Of a stretch of DNA of 64,000 nucleotides, positions 17,697-32,676 are shown one piece after another. Source of the DNA: Actinoallomurus soli. GTDB lineage: Bacteria; Actinomycetota; Actinomycetes; Streptosporangiales; Streptosporangiaceae. The stretch is taken from contig NZ_JAMXMV010000006.1 in the NCBI RefSeq assembly GCF_024055715.1, forward strand, positions 186,001 to 250,000, in the 5' to 3' direction. How positions within the stretch are numbered: the first letter of the stretch is position 1; every line of letters starts with the position of its first letter. Both the position numbers and the translations under genes were made by a program. A model generated the notes under the pieces. That model was not told the origin of the DNA and searched no databases. It saw only the letters and a list, made by a program, of their open reading frames with translations.

Positions 17697-19685
17697 ATGG
17701 ACGGGCTGGATCTTGCGCTCGTGTGGACGAGAGCCCTGGAGGCCCTGCCCACCGACCTGCCCCCGCAGCACCGCGCCTGGCTCTCCATGACCCGGCCGCT
17801 GGCCCTGGTCGAGGACACCGCGCTGCTCGCGACGCCGAACGAGTTCGCCAAGGAGGTCCTGGAGAACCGCCTGCACCCGTTCATCACCGAGGTGCTGTCC
17901 GCCCAGCTCGGCCGGGACATCCGCGTGGTGGTCACCGTGCAGCCGGACCCGTCGCCGTCCGCCGAGCGCCAGGTTCCCGCGGAGCCGGAGACCGATCACG
18001 AGCAGCCGTCCCACGGCCCCGGCGGGTACCGCCTCGACGGCCCGCGGTTCACGACGCGCGGGCCGGCCGGCGACCCGGGCGGATACGGCGACCCGGGCCC
18101 GGCCTCGTACGGCGACCCGGGCCCCACGCCGTACGGCGACCCCGGCGTCGCTCCGTACGGTGACCCGGGCGGCGCCGCGTACGGTGACGCGCAGCCCCCC
18201 GGCGGCCCGAGCCCCGCAGGCCCGAACCCCGGCGGCCCGAACCCCGGCGGATACGGCGACCCGGGCAGCGCCGGCGGGCCGGGTGCCGGCGGGTACGGGG
18301 AGCGGGGGACCGCCCCGTACGGCAATGACCAGTACGGCGGTGAGCGGTACGGCGGTGAGCGGTACCGCGCGGACCAGCAGTACGGCGGCGGCCCCTACCG
18401 CGGCGACGCCTACCGCGACCAGTACGGCGCACCGGCCGGTCCCGGCGGCCCTGGAGGGCCGGGCGGCCCCGGGGGTCCGGGCGGACCGTACGCACAGGAC
18501 CCGCAGCGCCGCCCCGACCAGCCGGGCCTGCCGAACGTCCCGGGCGGCCGCCGCGACCCGTTCGTGCCGACGCCCGGCGCCGTGCCCGGAGGCGGATGGC
18601 AGTCCCGCCCGTCGTCGGACCCGGCCGAGAAGGCGAGCGAGCCCGCGCGGCTGAACCCGAAGTACACCTTCGACACGTTCGTGATCGGCTCGTCCAACCG
18701 GTTCGCGCACGCGGCGGCCGTGGCGGTGGCGGAGGCGCCGGCCAAGGCGTACAACCCGCTGTTCATCTACGGCGACTCCGGCCTCGGCAAGACGCACATG
18801 CTGCACGCCATCGGCCACTACGCCCAGAGCCTCTTCAACGGGGCGCGGGTGCGGTACGTGAGCTCGGAGGAGTTCACCAACGACTTCATCAACGCGATCC
18901 GGGACGGCAAGGCCGACAACTTCCGCCGCCGCTACCGGGACGTCGACATCCTCCTCGTCGACGACATCCAGTTCCTGGAGAACAAGGAGCAGACGCAGGA
19001 GGAGTTCTTCCACACCTTCAACACCCTCCACAACGCGAACAAGCAGATCGTGATCTCCAGCGACCGCGCGCCGAAGCAGTTGGTGACGCTGGAGGACCGG
19101 CTTCGCAACCGGTTCGAGTGGGGCTTGATCACCGACGTGCAGCCGCCCGAGCTGGAGACCCGCATCGCGATCCTGCGCAAGAAGGCGGTGCAGGAGGGCC
19201 TGGTCGCGCCGCCGGAGGTGCTGGAGTACATCGCCTCGAAGATCTCGACGAACATCCGGGAGCTGGAGGGCGCGCTGATCCGTGTGACGGCGTTCGCCAG
19301 CCTGAACCGTCAGTCGGTGGACCTGCAGCTCGCCGAGATCGTGCTGAAGGACCTCATCCCCAACGACAGCGGCCCCGAGATCACCGCGGCGACGATCATG
19401 GCGCAGACGGCGACGTACTTCGGGATCGACATGGAGCAGCTGTGCGGGCCGTCGCGCTCGCGGGTGCTGGTGACGGCCCGGCAGATCGCGATGTACCTGT
19501 GCCGGGAGCTGACGGACCTGTCGCTGCCGAAGATCGGGCAGCAGTTCGGCGGCCGCGACCACACGACGGTCATGCACGCGGAGAAGAAGATCCGCAAGCT
19601 GATGGCGGAGAAGCGGCCGATCTACAACCAGGTCACCGAGCTGACGAACCGCATCAAGCAGCAGGCGCGCAACGGCGGTGCCTGA
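17697..19685 (+). CDS. dnaA: Chromosomal replication initiator DnaA
   Basis: AAA+ protein of 662 residues that binds DnaA boxes and melts oriC. Domain I covers ~1-100. Domain II (~100-310) is a very long Gly/Pro/Tyr/Asp-rich linker with repeated YGDPG units (DNA 18085-18195) and GGPGGPG runs. Domain III has Walker A GDSGLGKT (~359-366) and Walker [10 protein letters not shown]. Domain IV carries the signature [15 protein letters not shown] (~617-631). E. coli DnaA has 467 residues; long linkers are known in Streptomyces and relatives. The ATG start follows GGGAGG about 12 bases upstream. Confidence 0.97.
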   Translation: MDGLDLALVWTRALEALPTDLPPQHRAWLSMTRPLALVEDTALLATPNEFAKEVLENRLHPFITEVLSAQLGRDIRVVVTVQPDPSPSAERQVPAEPETDHEQPSHGPGGYRLDGPRFTTRGPAGDPGGYGDPGPASYGDPGPTPYGDPGVAPYGDPGGAAYGDAQPPGGPSPAGPNPGGPNPGGYGDPGSAGGPGAGGYGERGTAPYGNDQYGGERYGGERYRADQQYGGGPYRGDAYRDQYGAPAGPGGPGGPGGPGGPGGPYAQDPQRRPDQPGLPNVPGGRRDPFVPTPGAVPGGGWQSRPSSDPAEKASEPARLNPKYTFDTFVIGSSNRFAHAAAVAVAEAPAKAYNPLFIYGDSGLGKTHMLHAIGHYAQSLFNGARVRYVSSEEFTNDFINAIRDGKADNFRRRYRDVDILLVDDIQFLENKEQTQEEFFHTFNTLHNANKQIVISSDRAPKQLVTLEDRLRNRFEWGLITDVQPPELETRIAILRKKAVQEGLVAPPEVLEYIASKISTNIRELEGALIRVTAFASLNRQSVDLQLAEIVLKDLIPNDSGPEITAATIMAQTATYFGIDMEQLCGPSRSRVLVTARQIAMYLCRELTDLSLPKIGQQFGGRDHTTVMHAEKKIRKLMAEKRPIYNQVTELTNRIKQQARNGGA

Positions 19686-20177
19686 GTTGTCCCCAGCGAT
19701 CCATGGCGGGTTGGGGGATATGTCGCGGGGATCCACGGCTCTCCGGCCGGGTTGTCCCCAGCCGTCCACAGACGTCCACAGGCGATGCACAGCGGTTATC
19801 CCGAGATCGTGGATTACACAGGGTGGGGAAAAACCTGTGGATGGATCACGGTGGACAACCCTGTGGAACAGAGGGGAGAAACGGTGGATGACGTGGGGAC
19901 AGGCGGTGGACGAGGTGGGGATGGATTCTCGTCATCCCCAGGCGTCCACTGGATCCACAGGGGTCATGCACACCGGCAGTGGATACGAAAACGCGGTCTG
20001 ACCTGCGGATACTAGGCTTCTCCACAGTATCCACGGCCCCTATGACGATGACTCTCCTTGTATCTACAAAGAAAGAAAGTCAAAACGTAGAGGGGCATGC
20101 GGGCCCACGGGCTCGCCCCGTACGGTTTCTTCAGTTCCACCTCACAAGGTGATCAAAACCTCAGGAGACGGTCCAAA
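19686..20177. other. Replication origin oriC
   Basis: The dnaA-dnaN interval is packed with DnaA-box-like 9-mers in both orientations: TTGTCCCCA at 19687 and 19752, CCGTCCACA 19762, ACGTCCACA 19772, and the reverse boxes TGTGGATGG 19836, GGTGGACAA 19850 and TGTGGAACA 19863. GGATCCACA and TTCTCCACA copies follow to about 20030. The stretch 20058-20089 is only about 28% G+C in an otherwise ~70% G+C window and is the likely unwinding element. It ends just before the dnaN ribosome site. Confidence 0.93.
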
Positions 20178-21299
20178 GTGAAGTTCCGCATCGAGAGAGA
20201 CGTTCTCGCCGACGCCGTTGCCTGGACCGCGCGCTCGCTGCCGGTCCGGCCTCCCGTGCCGGTCCTGGCCGGGATGCTCATCGAGGCCGGCGACCAGTTG
20301 AAGCTGTCCTCGTTCGACTACGAGGTCTCGGCCCAGATGACGATGGACATCGACGCCGACGAGCCCGGCACCGCGCTCGTCTCCGGCCGCCTGCTCGCCG
20401 AGATCTGCCGCAGCCTGCCCGCCGCACCCGTCGAGATCACCACCGACGGGGCCAAGGTCACGCTGAAGTGCGGGTCGGCGAAGTTCACACTCCTCACCAT
20501 GCCTGTGGAGGACTACCCGAGCCTTCCGGAGATGCCGCCGGCGGCGGGCACGGTCGGCAGCGACGCGTTCGCCGCCGCCGTCTCCCAGGTCGCGATCGCC
20601 GCGGGCCGCGACGACACCCTCCCCATGCTCACCGGCGTGCGTGTGGAGATCGAGGGCGAGTCCGTGACCCTGGCCTCCACCGACCGCTACCGTCTCGCGG
20701 TCCGTACGCTCCGCTGGAAGCCGGAGCGCCCCGACATCTCGGCGGTCGCTCTCGTGCCCGCCAAGACGCTCTCCGACACCGCCAAGTCCCTCACCTCGGG
20801 TGCGGAGGTCTCGATCGCCCTGGCGGCCGGAGGCAGCGGCGAGGGCATGATCGGCTTCGAGGGCGGCGGCCGCCGTACGACGACCCGCCTGCTGGACGCG
20901 GAGTTCGTGAAATACCAGTCGCTGTGGCCCAAGGAGACCTCGGCCGTGGCGGAGATCCAGACGGGTCCGTTCGCCGAGGCCGTGAAGCGCGTGGGCCTGG
21001 TCGCGGAGAAGAACACCCCGGTCCGCCTGTCGTTCCGGCAGGACGAGGTCGTGCTCGAGGCGGGCAGTGGCGACGATGCACAGGCTGTGGAAGTTCTCGG
21101 CGCCTCGCTGGACGGTCAGGACATCGACATCGCGTTCAACCCGAACTTCCTGCTCGACGGGCTCAGCGCGATCGGGTCGGACGTCGCACGGCTCGCCATG
21201 ACGACGTCGACGAAGCCCGCGGTCATCACCGGCAAGCCCGCCGACGAGGGCGACCCGGACTACCGCTACCTGATCATGCCCATCCGGCTGTCAAGCTGA
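20178..21299 (+). CDS. dnaN: DNA polymerase III sliding clamp (beta subunit)
   Basis: Protein of 373 residues that forms the ring-shaped processivity clamp. It begins MKFRIERDVLADAVAWTARSLP and shows the three repeated clamp domains, with RYRLAVR in domain 2 and the C-terminal YLIMPIRLSS end of the clamp family. GTG start at 20178 with CAGGAGA upstream; an in-frame start at 20097 would add residues unlike the family. Confidence 0.96.
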   Translation: MKFRIERDVLADAVAWTARSLPVRPPVPVLAGMLIEAGDQLKLSSFDYEVSAQMTMDIDADEPGTALVSGRLLAEICRSLPAAPVEITTDGAKVTLKCGSAKFTLLTMPVEDYPSLPEMPPAAGTVGSDAFAAAVSQVAIAAGRDDTLPMLTGVRVEIEGESVTLASTDRYRLAVRTLRWKPERPDISAVALVPAKTLSDTAKSLTSGAEVSIALAAGGSGEGMIGFEGGGRRTTTRLLDAEFVKYQSLWPKETSAVAEIQTGPFAEAVKRVGLVAEKNTPVRLSFRQDEVVLEAGSGDDAQAVEVLGASLDGQDIDIAFNPNFLLDGLSAIGSDVARLAMTTSTKPAVITGKPADEGDPDYRYLIMPIRLSS

Positions 21300-21354
21300 A
21301 TCCGCGGGGTAACTAGGCTCAGACGGACACAGAGCGCCATCTGAGGAGATGTTC

Positions 21355-22275
21355 ATGGAACTCGGGATGATCGGGCTCGGCCGCATGGGCGGCAACATGG
21401 CCAAGCGGATCAAGCAGGCCGGGCACACGGTCGTCGGCTATGACCGTGACCCGGCGGTCAGCGATGTCGGCTCCCTGGAGGAGCTGGTCCAGCGGCTGAA
21501 CGCCCCGCGCGCGGTATGGGTCATGGTGCCCGCCGGCGATCCGACCCGGGAGACGATCGACCGGCTGAGGGAGCTCCTCGACGCGGGTGACGTCGTCGTC
21601 GACGGCGGCAACTCCCACTACCAGGACGACCAGAAGCACGCGGAGCTGCTGGCCGAGCGCGGCATCGGCTTCGTCGACGTCGGCGTCAGCGGCGGCGTCT
21701 GGGGCCTGCAGAACGGCTACGCGCTGATGGTCGGCGGCGACGACGAGCACGTCAAGCAGCTCATGCCGATCTTCGAGGCGCTCAAGCCGGAGGGCGAGTA
21801 CGGCTTCGTGCACGCCGGCGCGGTCGGGGCCGGGCACTTCGCCAAGATGGTCCACAACGGCATCGAGTACGGCATGATGCAGGCCTTCGCGGAGGGCTGG
21901 GAGCTGCTGGAGGCCAGCGGCGTCGTCAACAACGTCCCGGAGACCTTCCGCAGCTGGCGCGAGGGCACGGTCATCCGGTCCTGGCTGCTCGACCTGGCCG
22001 ACCGCGCGCTGAAGGAGGACCCGGAGCTGGCCCACCTGAAGGGTTATGCACAGGACTCCGGCGAGGGCCGGTGGACGGTGCAGGCGGCCGTGGACCTCGC
22101 GGTGCCGCTGCCGGTCATCACCGCGTCGCTGTTCGCGCGGTTCGCCTCGCGGCAGGACGATTCCCCGGCGATGAAGATGGTCGCCGCGCTGCGCAACCAG
22201 TTCGGCGGCCACGCGGTGGAGTCGCTGAAGGGCGCCGACTCCCCCGGCGCGGACGTCACCCCGCCGCAGTCCTGA
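21355..22275 (+). CDS. gnd: 6-phosphogluconate dehydrogenase, decarboxylating (short type)
   Basis: Oxidises 6-phosphogluconate to ribulose 5-phosphate in the pentose phosphate pathway. The 306-residue form is of the shorter class often NAD-dependent (compare 470 residues in E. coli Gnd). The nucleotide fold GMIGLGRMGGNMAKR is at the N terminus, then DGGNSHYQDD and the substrate motif VGVSGGVWGLQNGYALMVGG. The catalytic HFAKMVHNGIEYGMMQ contains the Lys and Asn. ATG 21355 is chosen because GAGGAG lies 6 bases upstream; ATG 21349 overlaps that site. Its position between dnaN and recF is common in actinomycetes. Confidence 0.94.
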   Translation: MELGMIGLGRMGGNMAKRIKQAGHTVVGYDRDPAVSDVGSLEELVQRLNAPRAVWVMVPAGDPTRETIDRLRELLDAGDVVVDGGNSHYQDDQKHAELLAERGIGFVDVGVSGGVWGLQNGYALMVGGDDEHVKQLMPIFEALKPEGEYGFVHAGAVGAGHFAKMVHNGIEYGMMQAFAEGWELLEASGVVNNVPETFRSWREGTVIRSWLLDLADRALKEDPELAHLKGYAQDSGEGRWTVQAAVDLAVPLPVITASLFARFASRQDDSPAMKMVAALRNQFGGHAVESLKGADSPGADVTPPQS

Positions 22276-22666
22276 GCCGCCACGGCGCCGAGTGCCGCCG
22301 CGCTCCTGAGGCGTTGCGGTTCCGGGCCGTGGCGGTCCTGAGCCGCCGGGCTCGTGAGCGACGGCGCGGCGCCGAGCCCTGGCGCGGTCCGGGTCCGGGC
22401 GCTCCGGGACGCGCACGGACCCGGTCATCCACAGGGCTGTGGAAAATCCCGGCCGTTCTGGGGACGACCGGGGCGGGCTCCTGGTAGCGGCCGAGGATCC
22501 TCCCCCGCCGCGGGACGACCGCCGGGGCCCGCCGTGATCCGCGCCGCGGACCCGCAGGGGTCGATCGAGGCGAGCCGGCCGCGTCGTCCACGACCGCACC
22601 CGTGCCCGGTGAGGCCGGTGTGCGGCCGGGCAGCGGGAGCCGTCCACAGGGCCTACCCTCGTCTGG
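22276..22666. other. gnd-recF spacer with a DnaA-box palindrome
   Basis: No gene seen. TCCACAG-GG-CTGTGGA at 22428-22443 is an inverted repeat made of two facing DnaA-box-like halves. The same palindrome recurs near DUF721 and gyrB. A further GTCCACAGGG lies near 22633. Confidence 0.6.
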
Positions 22667-23791
22667 GTGTACGTCGCCCATCTCGCGCTGCAGGACTTCC
22701 GGTCGTACGAGTCCGCGGAGATCGCCCTCGACCCGGGGATCAGCGCCTTCCTCGGCCCGAACGGCCAGGGCAAGACGAACCTCGTCGAGGCCGTCGGGTA
22801 CGTCGCGCTGCACGGCAGCCACCGCGTGTCCACAGACGCACCGCTGGTCAGGCACGGCGCGCAGCGGGCGATCATACGAGCCGGGATCGTCCGCGACGAG
22901 CGCAAGGCGCTGATCGAGCTGGAGATCAACCCGGGCCGGGCCAACCGCGCCCGGCTGAACCGGTCGCCCGTCCAGCGTCCCCGCGAGGTGCTCGGGATGC
23001 TGCGGACCGTGCTCTTCGCGCCCGAGGACCTCGTCCTGGTCAAGGGCGACCCCGGGGAGCGGCGGCGGTTCCTCGACGAGCTGCTGACCGTGCGCGCGCC
23101 GCGGTTCGCGGGCGTGCGCTCGGACTACGACCGTGTCCTCAAGCAGCGCAACGCCCTGTTGAAATCCGCCGCCCAGCACCGCCGGGCGCCCGGCCCGGAG
23201 GTGCTGAGCACCCTCGACGTGTGGGACACCCACCTGGCCCGTACCGGTGCCGAGCTCCTCGGCGCCCGTCTGGAGCTGGTCGCCGCGCTCGGCCCGCTGG
23301 TGGCCAAGGCGTACGCCGCGCTCGCCCCCGGCGGCGCCGCCGATCTGGAGTACCGGGCGTCGATCGCCCTCCCCGAGTTGTCCACAGACCGTGCACAGCT
23401 CGCCGAGGCCCTGTTGACGGGCATGGCCGTGGCGCGCAAGAACGAGCTGGAGCGAGGGGTGAGCCTGGTCGGCCCGCACCGCGACGAGCTGCTGCTGAAG
23501 CTCGGCGACCTGCCGGCGCGCGGCTACGCCAGCCACGGCGAGTCCTGGTCGTTCGCGCTCGCGCTGCGCCTCGCGTCGTACGAGCTGCTGCGCGCGGACG
23601 GTGACGACCCGGTGCTGATCCTGGACGACGTGTTCGCCGAGCTCGACACCGGCCGCCGCAACCGCCTCGCCGAGCTGGTGGCCCCGGCCGAGCAGGTGCT
23701 GATCACCGCGGCCGTGCCCGAGGACGTGCCCGAACGGCTCAGCGGCGCGACGTACGAGGTCTCGAGTGGGGAGGTCGCCCGTGTCCGATGA
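22667..23791 (+). CDS. recF: DNA replication and repair protein RecF
   Basis: SMC-like ATPase of 374 residues that loads RecA at gaps. Walker A GPNGQGKT is at 30-37, with the family stretch [26 protein letters not shown], the signature [12 protein letters not shown], and the Walker [20 protein letters not shown] near residue 320. A consensus DnaA box TTGTCCACA lies within the gene at 23378-23386. GTG start at 22667 (V-Y-V-A-H-L). The stop overlaps the DUF721 start. Confidence 0.96.
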   Translation: MYVAHLALQDFRSYESAEIALDPGISAFLGPNGQGKTNLVEAVGYVALHGSHRVSTDAPLVRHGAQRAIIRAGIVRDERKALIELEINPGRANRARLNRSPVQRPREVLGMLRTVLFAPEDLVLVKGDPGERRRFLDELLTVRAPRFAGVRSDYDRVLKQRNALLKSAAQHRRAPGPEVLSTLDVWDTHLARTGAELLGARLELVAALGPLVAKAYAALAPGGAADLEYRASIALPELSTDRAQLAEALLTGMAVARKNELERGVSLVGPHRDELLLKLGDLPARGYASHGESWSFALALRLASYELLRADGDDPVLILDDVFAELDTGRRNRLAELVAPAEQVLITAAVPEDVPERLSGATYEVSSGEVARVR

Positions 23792-24293
23792 GCAGCGGGA
23801 TCCACAGCCTGTGGAAAAGCCGAAGTCGGGGATCGAGCTGGCGCGGGAGGCCCTCGCGCAGGCGAAGGCCGACGCGAAGGCGCGCGGCGCCCAGCCCGGG
23901 AAGACCCGCAAGAAGCGCTCCCGTAACACCGGTGCGTCCCGGCGCGGCGGCGACCCGACGGCGTTCGGCCCGGCCATCCGCGAGCTCCTCGCCGCCCGCG
24001 GCTGGCAGGAGCGTGTCGCCGTGGGCGGCGTGTTCGGGCGCTGGCCGGAGATCGTGGGGCCGGAGCTGGCCGAGCACACCGAGCCGCAGACGTTCGAGGA
24101 CGGGATCCTGGTCGTGGCGGCGGACTCCACCACCTGGGCGGCGCAGCTGCGCCTGCTGTCCGGCCCGCTGGTGAAGCGGCTGAACGAGGAGCTCGGGCAC
24201 GGCACCGTGCAGCGGGTGAAGGTCGTCGGCCCCTCTTCGGCGCCGCGCGGCACCGGCCGGCTGCGGGTGACCGGCGGCCGCCGCCGTACCTGA
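23781..24293 (+). CDS. DUF721 (DciA-like) protein
   Basis: Protein of 170 residues. After a charged, lysine-rich N-terminal ~60 residues, the conserved domain runs from [30 protein letters not shown] to VQRVKVVGP. The family is the actinobacterial counterpart of DciA, a DnaB helicase operator that replaced DnaC in most bacteria, which fits its place next to recF and gyrB. GTG 23781 has GGGGAGG 6 bases upstream and overlaps the recF stop. Confidence 0.9.
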   Translation: MSDEQRDPQPVEKPKSGIELAREALAQAKADAKARGAQPGKTRKKRSRNTGASRRGGDPTAFGPAIRELLAARGWQERVAVGGVFGRWPEIVGPELAEHTEPQTFEDGILVVAADSTTWAAQLRLLSGPLVKRLNEELGHGTVQRVKVVGPSSAPRGTGRLRVTGGRRRT

Positions 24294-26558
<2,265 letters not shown>

Positions 26559-26629
26559 CCGGCGCTCCGGCGCCGGACCGACCCCCGGCGCCACCCGGCC
26601 ACTGACTCAACAGCGGAAGAGGTTCTCAG

Positions 26630-29146
<2,517 letters not shown>

Positions 29147-29195
29147 GACGCCTCGTGGCGCGTCATGACGTGCGTCGCCTCCCCGGGGAGGTTAT

Positions 29196-30128
29196 ATGAC
29201 GGCCAACGCCGGAAAGGGCGCCGACGGGGACTCCGGGCGTACCACCGGGAAGGGCGGCAAGGGCGGCGCCGGCAAGAGGACCAGCGCCGCGAACAAGCCG
29301 CCGACCGACGAGGTGACGGTGAAGAAGACCGACGACAAGGCCAACGGGGCAGAACCGGCAGACCGGGCGGAGGACACCGTCATCGACCTGGCCGCCAAGA
29401 AGGACGGCAGCGAGGACACCGTCCAGGACCTCAGGCTGCCGCCCAAGAAGCCGGACCCCACCGGAGACGCCGCCGGCAGCAAGGACCGGCTCGTCTCCCG
29501 GGGGTCCAAGAGCTCCCTGGACGAGGGATCCACCACGGGATCCTCCACGGCAAGGGAATCCGGCACCCCTGCGGGTAGGACGACGTCCATGGACATTCCA
29601 AAGACGAGTCCAGGATTCGGCTCCGCCGGTTCCACGGCCGGGAGCACCGGGTCCTCCTCCTACGGGTCCGCCTCCTCCACCGCCCTGGAGCCCGCGCCGC
29701 GCCCCGCGGACGCCACCCCACCCGGTAAGTCCTCCGGCAAGGCCGCCGGCCGCAAGGCACCCCGCAAGGCCCACCTCCAGGTCGCCCGGTTCGAGCCGTG
29801 GTCGGTGATGAAGTTCAGCTTCATCATGTCGCTGGTGTGCTTCCTCGTCCTGTTCGTCGCGGTCACCGTGCTCTACCTGATCCTGTCGGCGCTCGGCGTC
29901 TTCGACGCCCTCACCAACACGATCAAGGACCTGCAGGGCAAGACCAGCGGCGGCCTGAACCCCGCCAGCTGGTTCTCCGCCGCCCGGATCCTCGGCTACA
30001 CCGCACTGATCGGCACCCTCAACGTCCTCCTCATCACCGCTCTCGCCACCGTCTGGTCGGTCATCTACAACATGGCCGCCGACCTCGTGGGCGGCGTTGA
30101 GGTCACGCTGAAGGAGGCCGACCAGTAA
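29196..30128 (+). CDS. DUF3566 domain membrane protein
   Basis: Protein of 310 residues. The N-terminal ~190 residues are low complexity, rich in Lys/Gly/Thr/Ser/Asp/Pro and probably disordered. The C-terminal DUF3566 domain begins at VARFEPWSVMKFSF and has two membrane helices (about 210-232 and 266-290) flanking an amphipathic loop. It follows gyrA across actinobacteria; function unknown. GGGGAGG lies about 6 bases before ATG 29196. Confidence 0.9.
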   Translation: MTANAGKGADGDSGRTTGKGGKGGAGKRTSAANKPPTDEVTVKKTDDKANGAEPADRAEDTVIDLAAKKDGSEDTVQDLRLPPKKPDPTGDAAGSKDRLVSRGSKSSLDEGSTTGSSTARESGTPAGRTTSMDIPKTSPGFGSAGSTAGSTGSSSYGSASSTALEPAPRPADATPPGKSSGKAAGRKAPRKAHLQVARFEPWSVMKFSFIMSLVCFLVLFVAVTVLYLILSALGVFDALTNTIKDLQGKTSGGLNPASWFSAARILGYTALIGTLNVLLITALATVWSVIYNMAADLVGGVEVTLKEADQ

Positions 30129-30237
30129 AACCGCGGCCTCCCGGCCCGGAGGACGGGATTCGATTTCCTGTTGGGGCCGACGATCGGGTATGTTTCTCGA
30201 CGTCGCCCCGGTTCCTTCGACACGGGGGCGGCTGCAC

Positions 30238-30311
30238 GGGCCTATAGCTCAGTCGGTTAGAGCGCATCCCTGATAAGGATGAGGCCGGTGGTTCAAGTCC
30301 ACCTAGGCCCA
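30238..30311 (+). tRNA. tRNA-Ile (GAT)
   Basis: Full cloverleaf of 74 bases: acceptor GGGCCTA paired with TAGGCCC, D-loop AGCTCAGTCGGTTAGAGC, anticodon GAT at 30272-30274 and T-arm GGTGGTTCAAGTCCACC. CCA is not exactly encoded. It lies 109 bases after the DUF3566 gene, its conserved place. The 3' end faces an integrase gene. Confidence 0.97.
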
Positions 30312-30319
30312 CCCACGTC

Positions 30320-30351
30320 AAAGCCCCCATCGGTGATCCGGTGGGGGCTTT
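30320..30351 (+). terminator. Terminator after tRNA-Ile
   Basis: AAAGCCCCCAtCGG / CCGgTGGGGGCTTT stem-loop with loop TGAT and a closing T run: a classical intrinsic terminator. It may also act on the convergent integrase transcript. Confidence 0.85.
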
Positions 30352-30376
30352 TGACAGCAACGGTGACAGCAACGGC

Positions 30377-31402
30377 CTAGCGCTCCGAGTCTCCGAACAG
30401 CTCTCCCGCCACTCTCCCCAGCCCCTCACGGTGACTCGCGTTGTCTCCGTGGGTGTAGATCTCCAGGGTCACCGAGATGCGCGCGTGCCCAAGGATCTCC
30501 TTGGCATCGCTCGGAGGCACGCCGAGTCGCTTGAGCAGAGACGCTGTCGTGTGCCGCAGGTCGTGCAGCCGGATACGGCGCAGGCCCGCCTTGGCGGTGA
30601 CGCGCTCGAAGGCGCGGGCGAGGTTGCGCGGTTCGATCGGCCGTCCCGTCTTCGTGGTGAAGACCAGCCCCGTTTCCTGCCAGTCGGCACCGGCCCGCCG
30701 ACGGGCGAACATCTGCCGTTCGGCCAGCTCCACGAAGGCGTCTCGGATGATCGGGAGCATGGGAAGGTCACGTTTGCCCGCTTCGGTCTTGACCTCGGTT
30801 CTGATCAGCGCACCGTCCACCCGCTGGAGCTGCCAGCGCACGCCGATGACGTCCTGGTCCAGGTCGACGTCATCCCAGCCGAGGCCCAGCACCTCACCAC
30901 GGCGGAGCCCGTAGACGAGGAGGAGCACGAAGGCCGGGTAGAGCGGTTCGTTACGAGCGGCGGCGAGGAACGCCCGCGCCTCATCGGCCGTCCAGGGCTT
31001 GACCTTCTTTGCAGGAGGAGCGGGCAGGGTGGTCAGCCGAGCGACGTTCACGGTGATCAGTTCTTCCCGCATCGCCCGCGTCAGCGCGGCCCCCAGGACC
31101 ATCCGCATGATGTGAACCTTGGCCACCGAGTGGCCGGCCGAAATCTGCGCATTGAGGAAAGACTGAACCTTGGCGACCCGCAGCCGCTCCAACCGCTGAC
31201 TGCCGAGACCCGGCTTGAGGTAGAGCCGCACGGTCTGCTCGTACTTCTTGTAGGTGTTCCAGCGCTTCGCCGGACGCACGACGTGCTCAAGCCAGTAGTC
31301 AAGGCGGCGGCGCAAGCGCCGCCGCAGGCCGCCCGCTCCGGCACGCCCTACGGGCGTGCGGCGTGGGCGCCGGTCCCTCCGGCCGTGCCGATCGGGCGGC
31401 AC
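30377..31402 (-). pseudogene. Tyrosine-type phage/ICE integrase, 5'-truncated
   Basis: The catalytic domain is complete: Arg168 (GLRRGE), Lys205, His280/Arg283 (HDLRH), His306 (LGHARIS) and nucleophile Tyr316 (EIYTH). A SAM-like core-binding domain starts at about residue 34 (LDYWLEHVV). Before that the translation is an Arg-rich run with no family similarity, and the ~60-residue arm-binding domain is missing, so the 5' end looks lost or frameshifted. The 3' end abuts tRNA-Ile, the usual orientation for an integrase beside its att site. I found no second copy of the tRNA-Ile 3' end. Confidence 0.8.
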
Positions 31403-31452
31403 GTAGGCTCAGCAGACCCGCACCGGAACTACTGTGACGGACGGCTGAGCTG

Positions 31453-31731
31453 ATGACCGATCGCGCAACATGGCTGAGAACACTGGCCAAGGTCCGGACC
31501 GGGCCTGACGACACCGTGACGGGCTCATGCCCCAACTGCGCCTGTGACCGCCTTCACGCGCGATACATCGCCGATAGGGAAAGCCGCATCGGCTACGCGC
31601 TTCTGTGGTGCGACGCCTGCCTCCAGGGGGTTTCGGTCTCCCGCGTGAAGGCTCCCGAAGACATGCCGATCTGGCCGCTTGAGGACCCGGCATCGGCAGT
31701 CGGCATCCCGGAGTTCCAGCGCAGGGAGTGA
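31453..31731 (+). CDS. Small zinc-ribbon-like hypothetical protein
   Basis: Protein of 92 residues. Four cysteines are arranged C-P-N-C-A-C near residue 27 and C-D-A-C near residue 54, consistent with one zinc-binding knuckle pair. The rest is not a family I recognise. The ribosome site is weak. It lies divergently from the truncated integrase and may have travelled with it. Confidence 0.55.
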   Translation: MTDRATWLRTLAKVRTGPDDTVTGSCPNCACDRLHARYIADRESRIGYALLWCDACLQGVSVSRVKAPEDMPIWPLEDPASAVGIPEFQRRE

Positions 31732-31878
31732 GCCTCGGTCGATGGATGCCTCGGCCTACGCCACCCCAAGACCCGAGAGCCGGGGCACTCGGCCGGCCGG
31801 CCCCCTGACGAAGAGCTCATCGCTGCGGCTCGGGTCGGCGTCCGTCGTTCTGCCGGAGCTTTCGTCTATCTTCCGGGC

Positions 31879-32286
31879 ATGGCGCTTTCGATGAGTGATC
31901 GGCAGGCTTTCCTGGCCGAGCCGCATGTCGCGTCGCTGTCAGTGGTCGCGGGCCCGGATCGGGGGCCGCTGACGGTTCCGATCTGGTACTACTTCGTGCC
32001 TGGTGACGTGCCGTGGGTGCTCACCCCACCGGACTCGCGCAAGGCGGGATTGATCGCCGCTGCCGGGCGCTTCACCCTGCTGGTGCACCGAACCTCACCG
32101 ACGGTCCGCTATGTCAGCGTTGAGGGCAGGGTGATCGACACCGGGCCTGCGACGGAGGACCAGATCCGGTTGATGGCCGGCCGCTACCTGCCGGCCGATC
32201 GGGTGGATGCGTATGTCGAGTTCGCGCGTCAGGAGCACATCATCCGGATGCAGCCCGAACACTGGCTCTCGTCCGACCTCGGCTGA
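31879..32286 (+). CDS. Pyridoxamine 5'-phosphate oxidase-like flavoprotein
   Basis: Protein of 135 residues with the split-barrel pattern: a short N-terminal helix (RQAFLAEPHVASLSVV), a strand with LTVPIWYYFVPGD, then TPPDSRKAGLIAAAGRFTLLVHR and a final FARQEHIIRMQPEHWLSSDLG. This fits the FMN/F420-binding PPOX-like family common in actinobacteria; the substrate is unknown. It stands alone between unrelated genes. Confidence 0.78.
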   Translation: MALSMSDRQAFLAEPHVASLSVVAGPDRGPLTVPIWYYFVPGDVPWVLTPPDSRKAGLIAAAGRFTLLVHRTSPTVRYVSVEGRVIDTGPATEDQIRLMAGRYLPADRVDAYVEFARQEHIIRMQPEHWLSSDLG

Positions 32287-32337
32287 ATCGCGAAGGCGTG
32301 CTGCTCAGGCCGAACGCCGGGCTGCGACGATGGCCGG

Positions 32338-32676
32338 GTGAACGAGAGCCCGGATGCAGGGACGCCGATCATCCTTGGCGTCGACGACCTGCGCGCTCTG
32401 CCAGGGGCCACGCAGATCGCCCGCACCAGCCGCGAGGGCATCCGGCTTCTTGAGGAGCATCGAGACCACCGGATCGACGAACTCTGGCTCGATCACGACC
32501 TGGGCGGCGACGACAGCATCATGCCGATCGTGGCGGTGCTGGAGGAGGCGGCGTTCGGCGGGCGGCCCTTCGACATCGGCATGGTCTTCGTGCACAGCGC
32601 CAATCCCAGCGGCGCGGAGACGATGGTCCGAGTTCTGAGGCGTTGGGGTTATCGGGTCCGGCGGGCGCCTGCCTAG
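32338..32676 (+). CDS. Stand-alone receiver-like protein (cREC type)
   Basis: Protein of 112 residues. The motif ELWLDHDLGGDDSIMPIVAVLEE and the later VFVHSANPSGAETMVRVLRRWGY resemble a response-regulator receiver fold of the kind proposed for cyclic-phosphate signalling (cREC), with the acidic pair around Asp51/Asp53. No output domain or kinase is next to it. The family call is from memory of the motif pattern; the function is not established. Confidence 0.6.
   Translation: MNESPDAGTPIILGVDDLRALPGATQIARTSREGIRLLEEHRDHRIDELWLDHDLGGDDSIMPIVAVLEEAAFGGRPFDIGMVFVHSANPSGAETMVRVLRRWGYRVRRAPA

Noticed and set aside
17541..19790. 749-codon open frame antisense to dnaA
   Set aside because: Opposite-strand shadow caused by high third-position GC; dnaA is unmistakable and the antisense translation is low-complexity Arg/Val.
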